Positions 37,111-50,526 of a stretch of DNA of 64,000 nucleotides are shown here, piece after piece (the first letter of the stretch is position 1; each line of letters starts with the position of its first letter). This stretch comes from Hygrocybe punicea (lineage: Eukaryota; Basidiomycota; Agaricomycetes; Agaricales; Hygrophoraceae): the NCBI GenBank assembly GCA_963556145.1, contig OY744463.1:2976001-3040000 (forward strand), read 5' to 3'. Below the pieces are notes generated by a model. It was not told the DNA's origin. It searched no databases and saw only the letters and a list, made by a program, of their open reading frames with translations. A program made the translations under genes and the position numbers.

Positions 37111-37865
37111 ACCGAACGGATCGGACGTGTTCGGTGTGTTCGGTGGAGATGTTCGGTGGATGTCAACCAACCATTATGAGGAGATATACTACACCGAACA
37201 CATCGAACATGTTCGGTGTGTTCGGTGGAGATGTTCGGTGGATGTCAACCAACGGTTGTGACCGGATATACCACACCGAACACATCGAACATGTTCGGTG
37301 TGTTCGGTGGAGATGTTCGGTGGATGTCAACCAACGGTTGTGACGAGATATATCACACCGAACACATCGAACATGTTCAGTGTGTTCGGTGGACATGTTC
37401 GGTCAACGTTGCTGAACCAATATTACCAGATATATGATGCCGAACAAATCAAACATGTTCGATGTGTTCGGTGTGGTATATCTAGTAATATTGGTTCAGC
37501 AACGTTGACCGAACATGTCCACCGAACACACCAAACATGTTCGATGTGTTCGGTGTGATATATCTAGTCACAACCGTTGGTTGACATCCACCGAACATCT
37601 CCACCGAACACACCGAACATGTTCGATGTGTTTGGTGTGGTATATCCGGTCACAACCGTTGGTTGACATCCACCGAACATCTCCACCGAACACACCAAAC
37701 ATGTTCGATGTGTTCGGTGTGGTATATCCAGTCACAACCGTTGGTTGACATCCACCGAACATCTCCACCGAACACACCGAACATGTTCGATGTGTTCGGT
37801 GTAGTATATCTAGTCGTACATTGACATCCACCAAACATGTCCGGTGACCGAACACACCAAACAAC
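37111..37865. repeat. Large palindrome of 82-bp TTCGG repeats in the B-C spacer, unit 3
   Basis: The left half holds 82-bp tandem units in one orientation (repeat starts at 37134, 37216, 37298; motifs GGTGGAGATGTTCGGTGGAT and GTCAACCAACGGTTGTGAC). The right half holds the same units inverted (GTTGGTTGACATCCACCGAA near 37576, 37658, 37740). The halves meet near 37450 in an almost perfect inverted repeat around CAACGTTGCTGAACCAATA. Each unit also has its own small palindrome, CGAACATGTTCG. Short frames across it are artefacts. The remaining spacer (37866-38272) has no gene. Confidence 0.9.
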
Positions 37866-38272
37866 ATGTTTGTTGTAGTATATCTAGTCCTTCTACATCC
37901 ATCCAACAAGTCAGACTTGTTGTGCTTTTCCGTCAACGGACCAGTCTGTGAATATTCATCGAACGAATTAACTCGATTTATCACCTTACCAACTGGAAAA
38001 TATTCCATACGCTGCACATGTCGGTTTTCTGCGTGCAATTACTAGCTTTGGACAACTTCTAAGCTCGAGCCACATCAAAAACATAAATAAATAGATCTGT
38101 TGTTTATGCATGCAAAGAAGCCGAACATGAGGTAGAACATGTGGCGATTGATCTGGTCACGTGGTCGTGACATCCGTATTCATAGTCTGGAGCGTTGAGT
38201 AATAAATCCGCCCTTTTCTTTTGCTCTCAAATCGCCTCACACGTCGACCAAAAAACTTTTATTTCATCTACC

Positions 38273-40196
38273 ATGTCCTTGCCAGTCGTCAAAACCTCGA
38301 CTCCCGCTGTCAATCCCGCCGCCTTCAAGTACTGGCCTGATGCGCCGCCCAAAAAGCTGCAGGAGCTACATCACATCTTCCAAATCCAGTACATGGTCCC
38401 GCCCAAGATTCCGGCACCCAACAAGGAATCCGGCACCATTCCCGTATTTTCTTGTAATCTCTATGTACTGAAGACACACCCCCATGATGCCACCGCCCGA
38501 GGTGAGTTATGGCGCAAAATCCCCGAACGATATGAGGAACCGCTCCGTTGCTTGATTTATCAAATGGATATGTACATCTACGCGACAGCAGCCATCGCAT
38601 ACAACAAGGCACCCAACTACTCGCCGGACTACGTCAAAAATGATAAGGAAGGGACCGATTCACTTCGGGATTACCTCAAGTATACCGACACCGTCATGGA
38701 CGAAATTTGGGCAGAAGTCTTGGTGGCGAAACGGGCAAACGAGGTTACCTGTGACTGGCGAAGCAAGATCTTCGATGATTGGCTCCTGAAAGAATTTTAT
38801 GTTGGGAAACATTCTCCATCGGCTTTGATTCAACATGGCGCTGTGAACACCGAGATCAAGCCCGAGGATCTAGGTAAGTATATATGTATTTATGGCCAAA
38901 TGAATTCTCACGTCTGGCATCATAGATTGGGCAAAATACGACGAATCCGTGCCAGCATGGCACAGCGGAACCTTGGCAAATTGGTCATTCGGTGGGCTTC
39001 CGGACGCCACAAAGCTCGAGATCATCGGTCATGTTATTGCTTGGTGTAAAGGACATAGTGTCCTCGTCGATTCTGATGTGGCGGATGATGATGAAGGTGT
39101 GATCTAGAATTACATGTGTGATTGTGCTAATGATATAATACATTTGCAGAGGAGCCAGTTGCCCAGGGCAAGGGCAAGGGCAAAGCCAAGTCAAAATCGG
39201 TCAAAAAACAGAAGGCATCTTCTGCTGGTTTGTACAAATTTTCAACCATAGTGGTGTATAGATCTATTGAATATTCAGGTGGCGCAGACAATTCATCCGA
39301 GAAGGACAAAAAGAAGCCCAAGCCCAAGCCCAAGTCCAGTAAGTACTTTCATTGTCTGTGATTGTCATACATGCAAACCCTTCATCATGACAGAGCGCAC
39401 AATCAAGTCCAAAGCCGAGGACGACGATGAGGGTGAGTTATTGAATTCCGAATATCAAAACGATGATCCAACACATTTATTCATGTATAGACGACATAAA
39501 GATGGAGGAGGACGTAGCCCCGGTAAAGAAGAAGCGGTCTAAGGCCCAAATGCGTACGTTGCTCACCTTGTTATGATTAATGCACTGACATCTCGCAGTC
39601 GCTGTTGAAATTGGGTCGTCGCGCACAACCCGGCAATCGGCATCGGAGAAATTGACAATGGAGATTAAGCCACCCATCGCCCCCGAGCCGGATGTTGTGG
39701 CACCGGAATCCGCGAAGTTGGACATTTTAGGACCAGAGTGGGCGGGGTTGTTGGATGTTGATAATGATATAACCATGGACAACGATGACGGATCTCCCAA
39801 ACCTGAAAAGATGTCTCCCAGCGATGGTCACGAGGATGGCGAGATGGCAAAGAGGAGGAAATTGGATGTTGCTTCGGAGCAAGCGGGCATTATCGTAGAG
39901 AAGCTCAACCTGGTGAAGCCACCGAAGAAGTCTCCGACTCTGGGTATGTATTTCAACATTACATCATAGGCTGTATATATTCCAATTCTGATCTTCTCCA
40001 TGTCCTAGGATTCCGTCCCAATACGCGTGCATCGTCACGCCACCAGTCATCGACCCCTGCAGAGCCCAGCGCTTCATCAATGGATGTGGATTGGAGCAAC
40101 ATCGTTCCACCCGAAATCCTACTCTCCATTACTCCAAGCCAAACGAGGCCTTCATCTCCCAAGCCATCGACATCCAAACTTGATCCCGGGCCTTAA
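38273..40196 (+). CDS. Gene C, unit 3: hypothetical nuclear-type protein (514 aa)
   Basis: Same eight exons as unit 2, shifted by 16283 (38273-38873, 38926-39096, 39150-39227, 39279-39338, 39394-39432, 39491-39553, 39599-39943, 40009-40196), and an identical translation. The globular N-terminal part, Lys/Pro-rich linkers, KKKRSK and AKRRKLD basic motifs and Ser/Pro-rich tail are all present. Function unknown. Confidence 0.75.
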
Positions 40197-41259
40197 TTTC
40201 TGAGGAGTAAGTCCTTCTTTTGTGGAGTATTCATTATATTTGACTAAAAAGACTGTATCCCAGTCGTTGATTTCTGGAAACTTGGTGACAATCTGTGCCC
40301 TCAAATGTCCTCCTCATACATCGCTACTATTAACATTTGTACAGTTTCTATATATGTATTTCTTTTTGCTCCGTTAAAAATGGTTTGTGTTACTGTCCTA
40401 TGACCATAAGAATTGAGCATGATAGTGAGCATAGATACAGCATAAGGCATCAATCTTGTTGACTGAAAATCTGTTTGTCTAAAATATATCCTGGTGAATG
40501 CATTACTTTCAGTTCAGTTGTACAACCACCTACACACTCAACTTGAGAAGGACAACCTGAGATGACTCTCATTCGGGCTAATGAAAATTCAAATTGAATA
40601 TATGTAAGAAACCAGAATCACGAACTTTATGGACCTATTAAATGAGGATACAATGATACAAGAGTAACAAAACCCCCTCTTGTAGTGGAAGATATAACTG
40701 TCACTCCAAGGGGAGCTATGACTCTTTGGTACCGGAATAATACAGTATACTTGTGTGGGAATGATACGTACAGCTCCATAAAAATGACAATGTATTTCTG
40801 ACAAGGATGAAGAACAATGATAATTTCCATGAATTACCAAGCAATTGTCAAATATGCACAGTTGTCAAACAGCCTGGTTGTTCAACTTCAATACCTGTTT
40901 TGTCTGTTGAGCAAGCTAGAAATAAATATCACTGAGACTCTGAAGATTAAATCCACAAAATATCTTAAAAGGGGGTACCATTGTTCTTCTCAGTCGGTTT
41001 GATCAATGTCTTGTCAGCCAGACCCCTAATAAGATCGTAAGGCAGCTATTCATGATACAGATGCATTTTTGGCCTGTATCAAGGCATGTCACAGGAACAT
41101 AGAATGGAATAAAAAAAGTAAACACAGATTTCTAAAGATTCAGGCACGCCTTATGGTGTTTTGGGAAAAGCTTACAAATAATATAATGTCATATGTTCAA
41201 TCCTATTGTGTTAATTGTTATTCATGATCCGAACCACTTGACTAGTTAAATGGGCGGTG

Positions 41260-41412
41260 GAGAGGTGCCGATGGGCTAGCAAGGAGTCCTCTAGCTCAAT
41301 CGCTAAGCTCGAGTCGCTAAGATCAATCCTAATCCTACTGACTACCAAACAGAGCTATCTACTGAATCCAACCGTGGGAAGGTCACATGATCTACCAGAT
41401 CTCCCTACCACA
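41260..41412. mobile_element. SINE- or MITE-like 153-bp insertion, unit 3
   Basis: Same insert and GCGGTG flanks as in unit 2 (A-box-like TAGCTCAATCG, B-box-like GATCAATCC). It therefore predates the unit 2/3 duplication. The rest of 40197-41386 is non-coding and matches unit 2. Confidence 0.45.
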
Positions 41413-44400
41413 GCGGTGTTTCCTCTTACTGTCACAAATCCTCATGAATCCCCACAACATCATCCGTGTCTGCATTGCATGTTTGACTTATCTATATTTC
41501 CTTGCAAATGCAACATTATTTCCACAACTATGCCAAGACAAACTTATGTATATCTCTCCTGAACCAATTTCCTGTCCTGTGATATCGACCTTGACCCAAG
41601 AATTGGGTGTTTTTCAAAGAAAACTCATAGAACATGAGTTGGCCCCAGATCAGGGCGATGCAACAATATTGATGCAAATAAATGCAACACTATATGTAAA
41701 GATCATTGGAATAACAAAAGAAACAAAAGATAACTTGACAGTCGATCCATTATTCGTTTGGACTACATTTAAAAATAGCGCCTTCAAAATGCGAATACGT
41801 TCTATTCAATATGCCAGAACATATTTCTTACCTCCTAAATATCTCTTTGCTTTGTATTGTCTTCTCAAACCTATCACTGTCCAATGTCGTTGTAAAATGA
41901 TCAAAGCATTGCTCATGCGATCGCTATTGAGACGACATGATTTCAAAACATATTTATTTCAATGTATTACTAGTTCTCTATCACATGCAACGTTGCTGTG
42001 GACCACACTATGTTTCATAATACGGCATAGCCGTTCAAACATAATTGTGTTCAATTTGAATTTATTCGGACACTTGTTTAAATCTTTATATATAAATTTT
42101 GTTCATAGATATGACTACATTGGTGGTGGTAAATGAATACCAACATTCAAGTTTAGCTTTCTTCAATCTTTTATGCTACCGTCTAATAATATCAACCATG
42201 ATTCTGACATATTATTCAAATATGTGGGGCATATTGATGAACAAACAGCCAACACTTTATATGAAGATAGAAAAACATATGCATGTGTTAAAATGCCTTC
42301 ACATGAACTTCTGCCAAATTTGACAGTGAAGGATATTGGTGAAATAACAACAATACATGGTATATATTTGTCAAAGACATTACGAAGATTACATGGACAA
42401 GATCTATCTGTGGCATTAATGAGGCATAATTGTTCAGCTTGTGATACTCATGTTTCTATTTTTCATGTGCATGATATTAAATCACATAAAGACCTGTGTA
42501 AACAGTGGTACAGAAGACAAAAAATGACAGAAACATATGAGTGCGGCAAAGAAGAAACTCAGGCTCAAATGAAAGAAGAATTGGACAAGTCAGATGAGCA
42601 ATTATTTCCTCCTCCTCCTCCATCTATTGAATTGAAGGAAACCATAATCAGCAACTGGTGCAGAGATACATCACCTGAATGTTTCCAAGAAAGTGGGTGT
42701 GCTGTATGTGGTCAATTGGTTGCATTGAAAAACATGTCTTTATTGTCAAAGACGAAGGTTAATCTGAAAATATTAACTAGAGACAATATGGGAATCACAA
42801 GATGTGAACGATATCATTGTTCTGATCCAATAGAGGATATCAAAGGTCCAGTGCTAGATGACACATGTAAATGGATATGCAAACCATGTGTGCTCAGTCT
42901 GAATAAAGGCCAAACTCCCAAATATGCTTTGGCGAATGGACTTTGGATGGGAAGAATTCCTGCACAACTTCAAAATCTAACATTTGCTGAACAACTTTTG
43001 ATTGCCTGTGTTCGTCACAACAAATGTATTGTTCGTGTCTCCTCTGGGATGCATAAAATGAAAGCAAATGCCATCATGTTTCAAAACCCAACACCAAAGA
43101 TATATCAACGGTTGCCTCCAACAATTAAAGAACTTGATGAAGTGCTAGCGTTTATTTTCACGGGTCCTGCCAGACCAACTCCAGAAGACATGGAGCGAAC
43201 GCCTTTATTGGTTCGCCGAAGGCGAGTTTCTGCAGCTTTAGAATGGCTGAAATTGAATCACATGGATTACTATGATTTAGATATCTCCTATGAAAATCTA
43301 GCACAATATCCAGATCATGGAATTCCTGTTGTGGTTGCATATCGACCAGCAGACACAAATAAGGAACCAGAAGCCACTAGTGCATTTGACAATGAAGTGG
43401 AAGATGGTGTGGAAGATGGGCCTTGTCCCTTTGTTGTTAGTGGAGTAACTGGCGAAAATCTAGATATTACAAGTCCAAAGGCATTAATAGCTAGAGCCAC
43501 CAAGCACTTGATAGATGACCATGGTGGTGTTCTTGCCATAAGCCATGCTAGAAATCCAGAATCATTCTTTAATAATCCTCAATTATATCCTATGATGTTC
43601 CCCTGCCTATTTCCATATGGCTTGGGTGGTATTAGCAGCATAGACAAGGATGTTTTAAGCATCAGTGATATGATGCACAAAAGACATCTCCTGATGTACC
43701 ATGACAAAAGATCTCAAACCGATCCCTATTTTCCATTGATCGCATTCAATCAAGAACAAATCAAAGACAGTACAACCGGAGGATATTTGTTGACTAATAA
43801 ACATAATTTCAACGATATTGCAAATCGCCTGATGAATATCAATACAGCTGTTTTGGATGACCTCTCTAAAAGATTATCTAGAGGTGATAGAGTCAAACCA
43901 GATACATCAGAAGAGAAAGCATGCTATAAACTCATTTCTGATCTGGATCATGTAGCTGGTCAGGTCAAAGGTTCAATTACTAACAAGAAATATATGCAAA
44001 ATGAGATTTGGTCTCTGATATCCTATATTGGTGCTCCGACTTGGTTTATCACTTTTGCACCTGCAGACATCAATCACCCACTATGCTTATATTATGCTGA
44101 CAACAAAGAAAAGTTTTATCCTAAACTACGTCTACCCCAGGATTGTTACAAACTAATTGCAAACAATCCAGTTGCTGGAGCCCGCTTCTTTCACTTTACT
44201 ACTGAAATGTTCATCAAACATATATTAGGAATAAATGAATCTCATCCTGGCCTGTATGGAAACACATCAGGTTATTATGCAACGGTAGAGGAACAAGGAC
44301 GTCTTACCTTGCATCTTCATATGCTGTTGTGGATAAAGGGATGCCTTACACCTCAGGAAATACGTGACAAAATTATGGGTGAAAATTCTGACTTTCAGAA

Positions 44401-47400
44401 AAGATTAGTGGAATATTTGGAAAGTTTGTGTGTAGGACAATTCATGACAGGTTCTAAAGATGAGGTATCACAGAAAATGGAACAGACAATGTCGAAACCT
44501 GAATATCAACCACCAACATGTGTCATGCCAGATCCACCATCATATAATTGTTCCATTCATTGTCAATATCACAACAAAAGATCAACATGGTGGCAAAGGT
44601 TTCAAGATGTTGTAGATGATCTTTTATTGCAATTAAATGTACATAACAGGCATGATGGCAAAGAAAAGCCATACTGTCTTAATTCGAAAGGTGAATGTAA
44701 ACGACGATTTCCCCGTGATATCTTTCAACAAACTTTTGTAGAACCTAACACTGGTGCTCTCAACCTCAAGCATAGTGAACCTTGGATGAACACGGTGACA
44801 CCTGAAGTTACATATATGCTACGATGCAATTCTGATGTGACCAGCTTATTATCAGGTACTGCTATAAAGGCCATAGTTGCATACATAACAGATTATATTA
44901 CAAAATTCTCCTTGAAGACCTATAGCATTTTTGAAGTGATAAAAAGTATTTTTGATAAGAATTCCGAAATGATTGGTGGCGACCTGAAAAGAAAAGACAA
45001 AGTCAGAAAACTGTTTACACAAATAGTCAATTCACTCACCTCCAAAATGGAAATTGGTGCTCCAATGGCTTCATTATATGTGCTTGGAAATCCTGATCAC
45101 TACACCAGTCATAAATTTGTGCCATTCTTTTGGAGATCTTATGTTAAAGAGGTTATCAGTGCATGGTCTGATGAAGAAATTCCCAATATATGTGAAGACC
45201 AAGATAATGCACAAAAGGTTGTTATTGGTAAGAATAATGGCGCATACATTGGACTTTCCAAAGTAAATAATTATATGTTCAGACCCGCCTTGTATGATAA
45301 TGTATCACTGTATGACTGGATACGTCTTGCCACTATGGAACCAAAGAAAAGACGCACCAAAACAAAGACCAAAAGGGCCAGAAAAGAACCAGTGCAAAAC
45401 CAAATTTTTGACAATCTAGGCTGTGATGATTTGTCTGACTCTTGCACTGAACCTACTAATGTTGACTATTCCAGTGATGACAACTTGTCTGATGTCGTTG
45501 ATAATGATATACTCATGGAGATAGATGAAATTCTAAAACCTGATAGTTTGAATAGACATGCAGGCACAGAAATAGCTGATAAAACAAATGAAGTTGATCT
45601 TAATAAATTGACAAAATTTGAAAATGATTATACTTTACATTCCAATCATTCACAATATCTTACCCACCATGCCAAAATGAAAGGGAATGATCCTTTCATA
45701 GTTCCTAATTTTATTCCGAACACTTTGCCAAGGGCTGACCATGGTGATCGAGCATATTATTGTTGTACAATGTTAACGTTTTTCAAGCCATGGAGAAGTG
45801 GCAAAGAACTCAAAAGTAAATTACAAACATGGGATAATGCTTTTATAGACCACGAGTTTTCTAAAAAAGAACTAGAGATCATGAAATACTTTGGTCTGCG
45901 GTATGAATGTTTGGATGCAAGAGATGATTTCTCTGCTAAACGTCAGAAGAATAATACTGCAAATCTAAGGTATTCATGGGCGACCTCAAATGGTCTTGAT
46001 GAACTGGATGACATGCACAATGCTGAATTTGCATTTAATGGCGACGACTTCAACAACAATATTGATGAAGACAATAATGACACGGAAATACTCTTGAAAC
46101 TTGGTCAAAAAGGACAAAAAAGGAAAGATCAAATGCTGATAGCTGAAAGAACTTTGAAAAGGTCAGGGTGGCTCAATGATTGTATTGATGGTACCCCAGA
46201 TATAGGACCGTTGATACCTATAGAACCACCTGTAGTACAATCAGCAAAATTGTGGAGAACTGCAGTCCTTGCAAAGAAAAAGGAAATCATCGATGACAGA
46301 AATAAAAATTTACCAACAAACACAGCAACCATAGATAAATTGGGAAATTTTCAATATAATGATGTCAAGATAGTGGATGCAGCATACATCAACCATATGT
46401 TTATTCCTGCAAACAGAGCTGATCGTCATCTTATTGATGTAACTATCAATGATTACAAGTTGAACACTGACCAAAAGAGAGCATTTCATATCATTGCGAA
46501 TCACTCTACCTTGATTAACGGTTCTGATAAGCTACGCATGTATCTTGGTGGGATGGCAGGCACAGGGAAATCACAAGTCATCAAAGCATTGACTAGTTTT
46601 TTTGGTAAACACAATGAAAATCATCGATTTGTGGTTCTTGCACCAACCGGTGGTGCTGCTGCCCTTGTAAATGGATCCACATATCACTCCATTCTTGGAA
46701 TTAATCAGGGAGGATCATCTCGTTCCCTTGCACAAGTACGTGCCAATCTTGATGGTGTGGATTACATTTTCATTGATGAGGTGTCAATGTTATCTTGCAG
46801 AGATATGTATAAAATCAGTGCTCAGTGTGCAAAGCACGTGGTGTTTATGATGAACCCTTTGGTGGCATTAATATGATATTTGCAGGAGATTTTGGCCAAC
46901 TTCCACCAGCTATGAGTGGTGCTCCTTTATACTCTGGAACCGTTGGTGTCCAAATCAATTCCAGTCAAACTATAGCAAATCAGGAAGCGGCTATAGGCAA
47001 AGCTCTTTGGCATCAAATAACAACAGTTGTTATATTACGTGAAAATATGAGACAAACCAATCAGTCAGAAGAAGATGTCCAACTGAGGCTTGCTTTGGAA
47101 AACATGAGATACAAAGCATGTACTCCCAAAGATATTGCATTTCTTCGTACTCGTGTTGCAGGAAAAGGTCCAAATGATCCAAAATTAGCCCAAAAGAAAT
47201 TCAGGAATGTGTCAGTTATAACTGCATTGAATGCACAAAAAGACAAAATCAATGAACTTGGTATTCAACATTTTGCTGCTGAAAATAGGAGACCATTAAC
47301 ATCATTCTATTCCATAGACAGATGGAATGATCCTACTAGTTCCAATAGCAAAAGAAAATCTCATCACATGTCAACAATTTTGGATCCTATTCGACACACA

Positions 47401-49489
47401 AAGATATTGGAACCTTCACTCCAAAAGCTACTTTGGAGCCAACCACATGCATCATCCTCTGATCATATACCAGGAAGATTGGACTTATGTGTAGGCATGC
47501 CAGTGATGCTGAGGAACAATGATGCAACAGAGTGCTGCATTACCAAAGGAGCAGAGGGCATAGTTGTGGGTTGGCAGAGTGCAATAGGTCCTGAGCAACA
47601 AACTGTACTGGACACTTTATTTGTCAGATTATTGAATCCTCCAAAAACAATTAACATAGAAGGACTTCCTGAAAATGTTGTGCCGATTACAAAACATGTC
47701 ACTTCCACCATGTGCTCATTACCCAATGATGATGTGATATCTTTGTCAAGAGAACAAGTGTTGGTACTGCCTAATTTTGCAATGACTGATTATGCATGTC
47801 AAGGACGTACTCGTCCTAACAATGTAGTTGACCTCAGTAGTTGTAGAAACCACCAATCCTATTATACTTGCTTATCAAGAAGTGCTTCTGCAGCAGGAAC
47901 TATCATCATGCAAGGCTTTGATCCTAAAGTAATTACTGGGGGTGCTTCTGGATATCTCAGGCAGGAATTCAGAGAATTAGAACTGCTTGATGAGATTACC
48001 AAACTGAAATATCAAGGACTCTTACCAGACCATGTCAAGGGAGATCAGCGAAATTCTATCATTGATCAATTTAGAAAATGGAAAGGAAAGTCATATATTC
48101 CAAAAAACATTCATCATGCTATTGCATGGAAAGCCACGGAGCAACTAAATCAATACACAACACAGCCCTCTCCATGGCAATTAATTAAACCTACGAACAA
48201 AAATCAAAAGGCAGATTTCAGAAACCTCAACTTTGTTCCTGCAAAAGGAACTGTTCCAATCACTGTCACTCATAAAAATTCCACAGCCAATGTATTGCAA
48301 AATAAAAAACGAAAATTACAACAAGTTGTAAGTTCATCTTCCATAGTGAAAAAAAGACGAAAAACAAGTACTATTGAATTAAATGAACCAAAAGGGTTTA
48401 TATGGGATGCGGAAGATTGGAGCTGTGCTTATGATTCACTCTTTACAATATTTCTAGCAATATGGAATGAAGATCCATCAAGTTGGAAAAAAAGATTCAA
48501 TAGCATCAATGAAATATTAAAGATTTTGAGCTTAGGATTCAAACGATCCAAGAATCACACAACAGATTTAGAAACAGTTAGAAATACAATCAGACATTTA
48601 TTGCATCAAGATAAACCCGAAATATTTCCTTATGGTCAAGTTGGCATTGCCATAAGTGATTTGGCCCATTATATAATGAAAGCAAATGAACCAATGACTT
48701 CAACTTGTCTTAAATGTATGAATTGTGAAAACATAACCATTCTGGAAAATGATAGATGTGATGCCATCTTTCATTGTTCATATTCATTTTCTGGTAGTGT
48801 TGCCGAAGTTCAGTTCGGTCCGGTTCCGAGCCTTTTTGGCGGAACCACGAACTGAACTTCGGGTCCGGTTTGGCGCATGGCCAAACCTGGACCCGAACGG
48901 CTTTGAACCGTCTCTTCGCGTTCGGTCTGGGGTTCAGACGCGGTCTGAACCCCAGACCGAGGTTGGCTCACCCCTGAGCTCCGTTCTCCTCGCGAATGGC
49001 AGGCACGTATCAATTGATACGGCGCTACGCTTCGCGAGGAAGTTGGGCTATGGGGGAGCCGTCTGGTGCTGTTGCTGCTGCTGCTGCCGCTGCCACTGCT
49101 GGTGCTGCTGGTGCTGCTGCCGTCGCCGTCGCTGCTGCGCTCCTGCTGCTGCTGTTGCCGTTGCCGCTGCCGCTGTTGCTGCTGCTGCCGGCATTGCTGC
49201 TGCTGCTGCTGCTGCTGCTGGCCGTCGTGGTGGTGGTTGCCGTTGTTGTTGCCGCCACTGATGGTGAGGTTGGGGCTTGATGCACCAGCAGCAGCTGCTG
49301 CTGCTGCCGGTGTTGCTGCTGCCAGCGTTGCTGCTGCTGCTGCCGGTGTTGCTGCTGCCAGCGTTGCTGCTGCTGCTGCTGCTGTTGCCGCCGTTGCTGC
49401 TGCCGCCGTTGCTGCTGTTGCTCCTGCGCTCCTGCTGCTGCTGCTGCTGCTGCTGCCGCTGCCGGCGCTGCTGCTGCTGTCGTGGCCGT

Positions 49490-49549
<60 letters not shown>

Positions 49550-50457
49550 TGCTGTTGCTGCTGCGCTCCTGCTGCTGCTGCTGTTGCCGTTGCCGCTGCC
49601 GCTGTTGCTGCTGCTGCCGACATTGCTGCTGCTGCTGCTGGGCGTCATGGTTGTCGTTGCCGTGGTTGTCGATTTGCCTGTCGCAAATAACATTAGTAAA
49701 GTTAAGAAACAAAGGTAACTTACCTTGAGGAACACAACACAATTTGTGTTGTGTTCAATCCGTGTTGATGTTGCTGTGTCGCGTGAAAGCTACTACGGCC
49801 GGTCACATGATACCGTTTAACACGAAATGGTAAGTAAAGAAATATGAAAAACAAATGAAATAAATTCCTTAAAAATATCTGCGTTCGCGGTTTGGACGCG
49901 GTTTGGAGCCGTTCAGGAAATCCGGCCAGCCTCGAAACCCTGAACCGAACCCGCAGTCCGGTTCAGCATTTGGCTGAACTTAGACTGAACCCCGGGTTCG
50001 GTTCGGGGTTTGAACCGGGTTCAGCTAGGTTCGGAACCGAACTACGGCAACACTATTTTCTGGAACCATCTCAACATGTCTTGCTCAAATCATAGTTAAT
50101 AGACAACGGCACAAATGTCAATTGTGTTGGGGAGAGATTACTAAATTTATTGCATTTAACAAAATTCCACCTCTAATCATGTTTACAGTTGACTCTATTG
50201 AGAATTTAATAATTAGTCAAGTTATAAACTTGTCAATAGATGACATATCCACTGCTTACACATTGAGAGGAATTGTGTACTTTGGTGATGCACATTTTAC
50301 TGCCCGCATATTCATCAACAGTATGGTATGGTTTCATGATGGTATATCAACCAGATCAATTTGCATTAATGAAGGTGATATAGATAACTTTTCAAATATT
50401 AATTTATTGTCATGTAATGGTAATAATGCTGTACTGTTTATATATGCTCAATCTTAA
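41387..50457 (+). pseudogene. Helitron Rep/PIF1 helicase, copy 3 (least damaged helicase, still broken)
   Basis: Pieces: 41387-42136, ended by the same TGA as copy 2; 42173-46876 (1567 aa), which runs without interruption from the DUF6570-like Cys region through HUH and Tyr motifs to Walker A and B, because copy 3 keeps the 10 bp (45986-45995) missing in copies 1 and 2; 46825-48794 with the remaining helicase motifs and SCAYDSLF, after the shared one-base shift near 46823; 50064-50457 with the His box, after the hAT-like insertion. A cluster of substitutions between 45815 and 46047 distinguishes it from the other two. Confidence 0.88.
48795..50055. mobile_element. Non-autonomous hAT-like element, copy 3 (1261 bp)
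   Basis: Same site, inverted repeats and TTTTCTGG duplication as copies 1 and 2. It retains the 38-bp subterminal hairpin lost in copy 2. Substitutions near 49762, 49879, 49954 and 50023 separate it from copies 1 and 2, which agree with each other there. Confidence 0.88.
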
Positions 50458-50478
50458 TATGTGTTCTCTTGCTAAAAG

Positions 50479-50526
50479 AAGGGACGAGTAACATGCCATG
50501 CAAAGCAATGGCCCACACCCCACTAG
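50479..50526 (+). other. Helitron 3' terminus, copy 3
   Basis: Hairpin GCCATGC-AAA-GCAATGGC (50495-50512) then CACACCCCACTAG, next base T. The short sequence before the hairpin is the AACATGCC variant, closer to the reverse-oriented terminus at 55316 than to copies 1 and 2. Confidence 0.88.

Larger units (their letters stand above)
34199..50526 (+). repeat. Tandem unit 3: truncated A, B, C, Helitron 3
   Basis: Third unit, 16328 bp, bounded on the left by Helitron 2's CTAG and on the right by its own. Genes A to C appear identical to unit 2. It contains the complete B-C repeat array that is an assembly gap in unit 2. Differences from unit 2 are concentrated in the Helitron. Confidence 0.9.
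41387..50526 (+). mobile_element. Helitron 3 (5' end undetermined; 3' end CTAG at 50526)
   Basis: The last Helitron of the array. Its terminal hairpin is preceded by a slightly different sequence (AAGAAGGGACGAGTAACATG) from copies 1 and 2, and its CTAG is followed by TCGGTGGG, unrelated to gene A. This is the only one of the three forward 3' ends that faces non-unit DNA. Confidence 0.85.

Noticed and set aside
37028..38038. Several frames of 62-156 aa with repeated MCSVEMFGGCQPT-type peptides.
   Set aside because: Artefacts of the 82-bp TTCGG repeat array, present on both strands.
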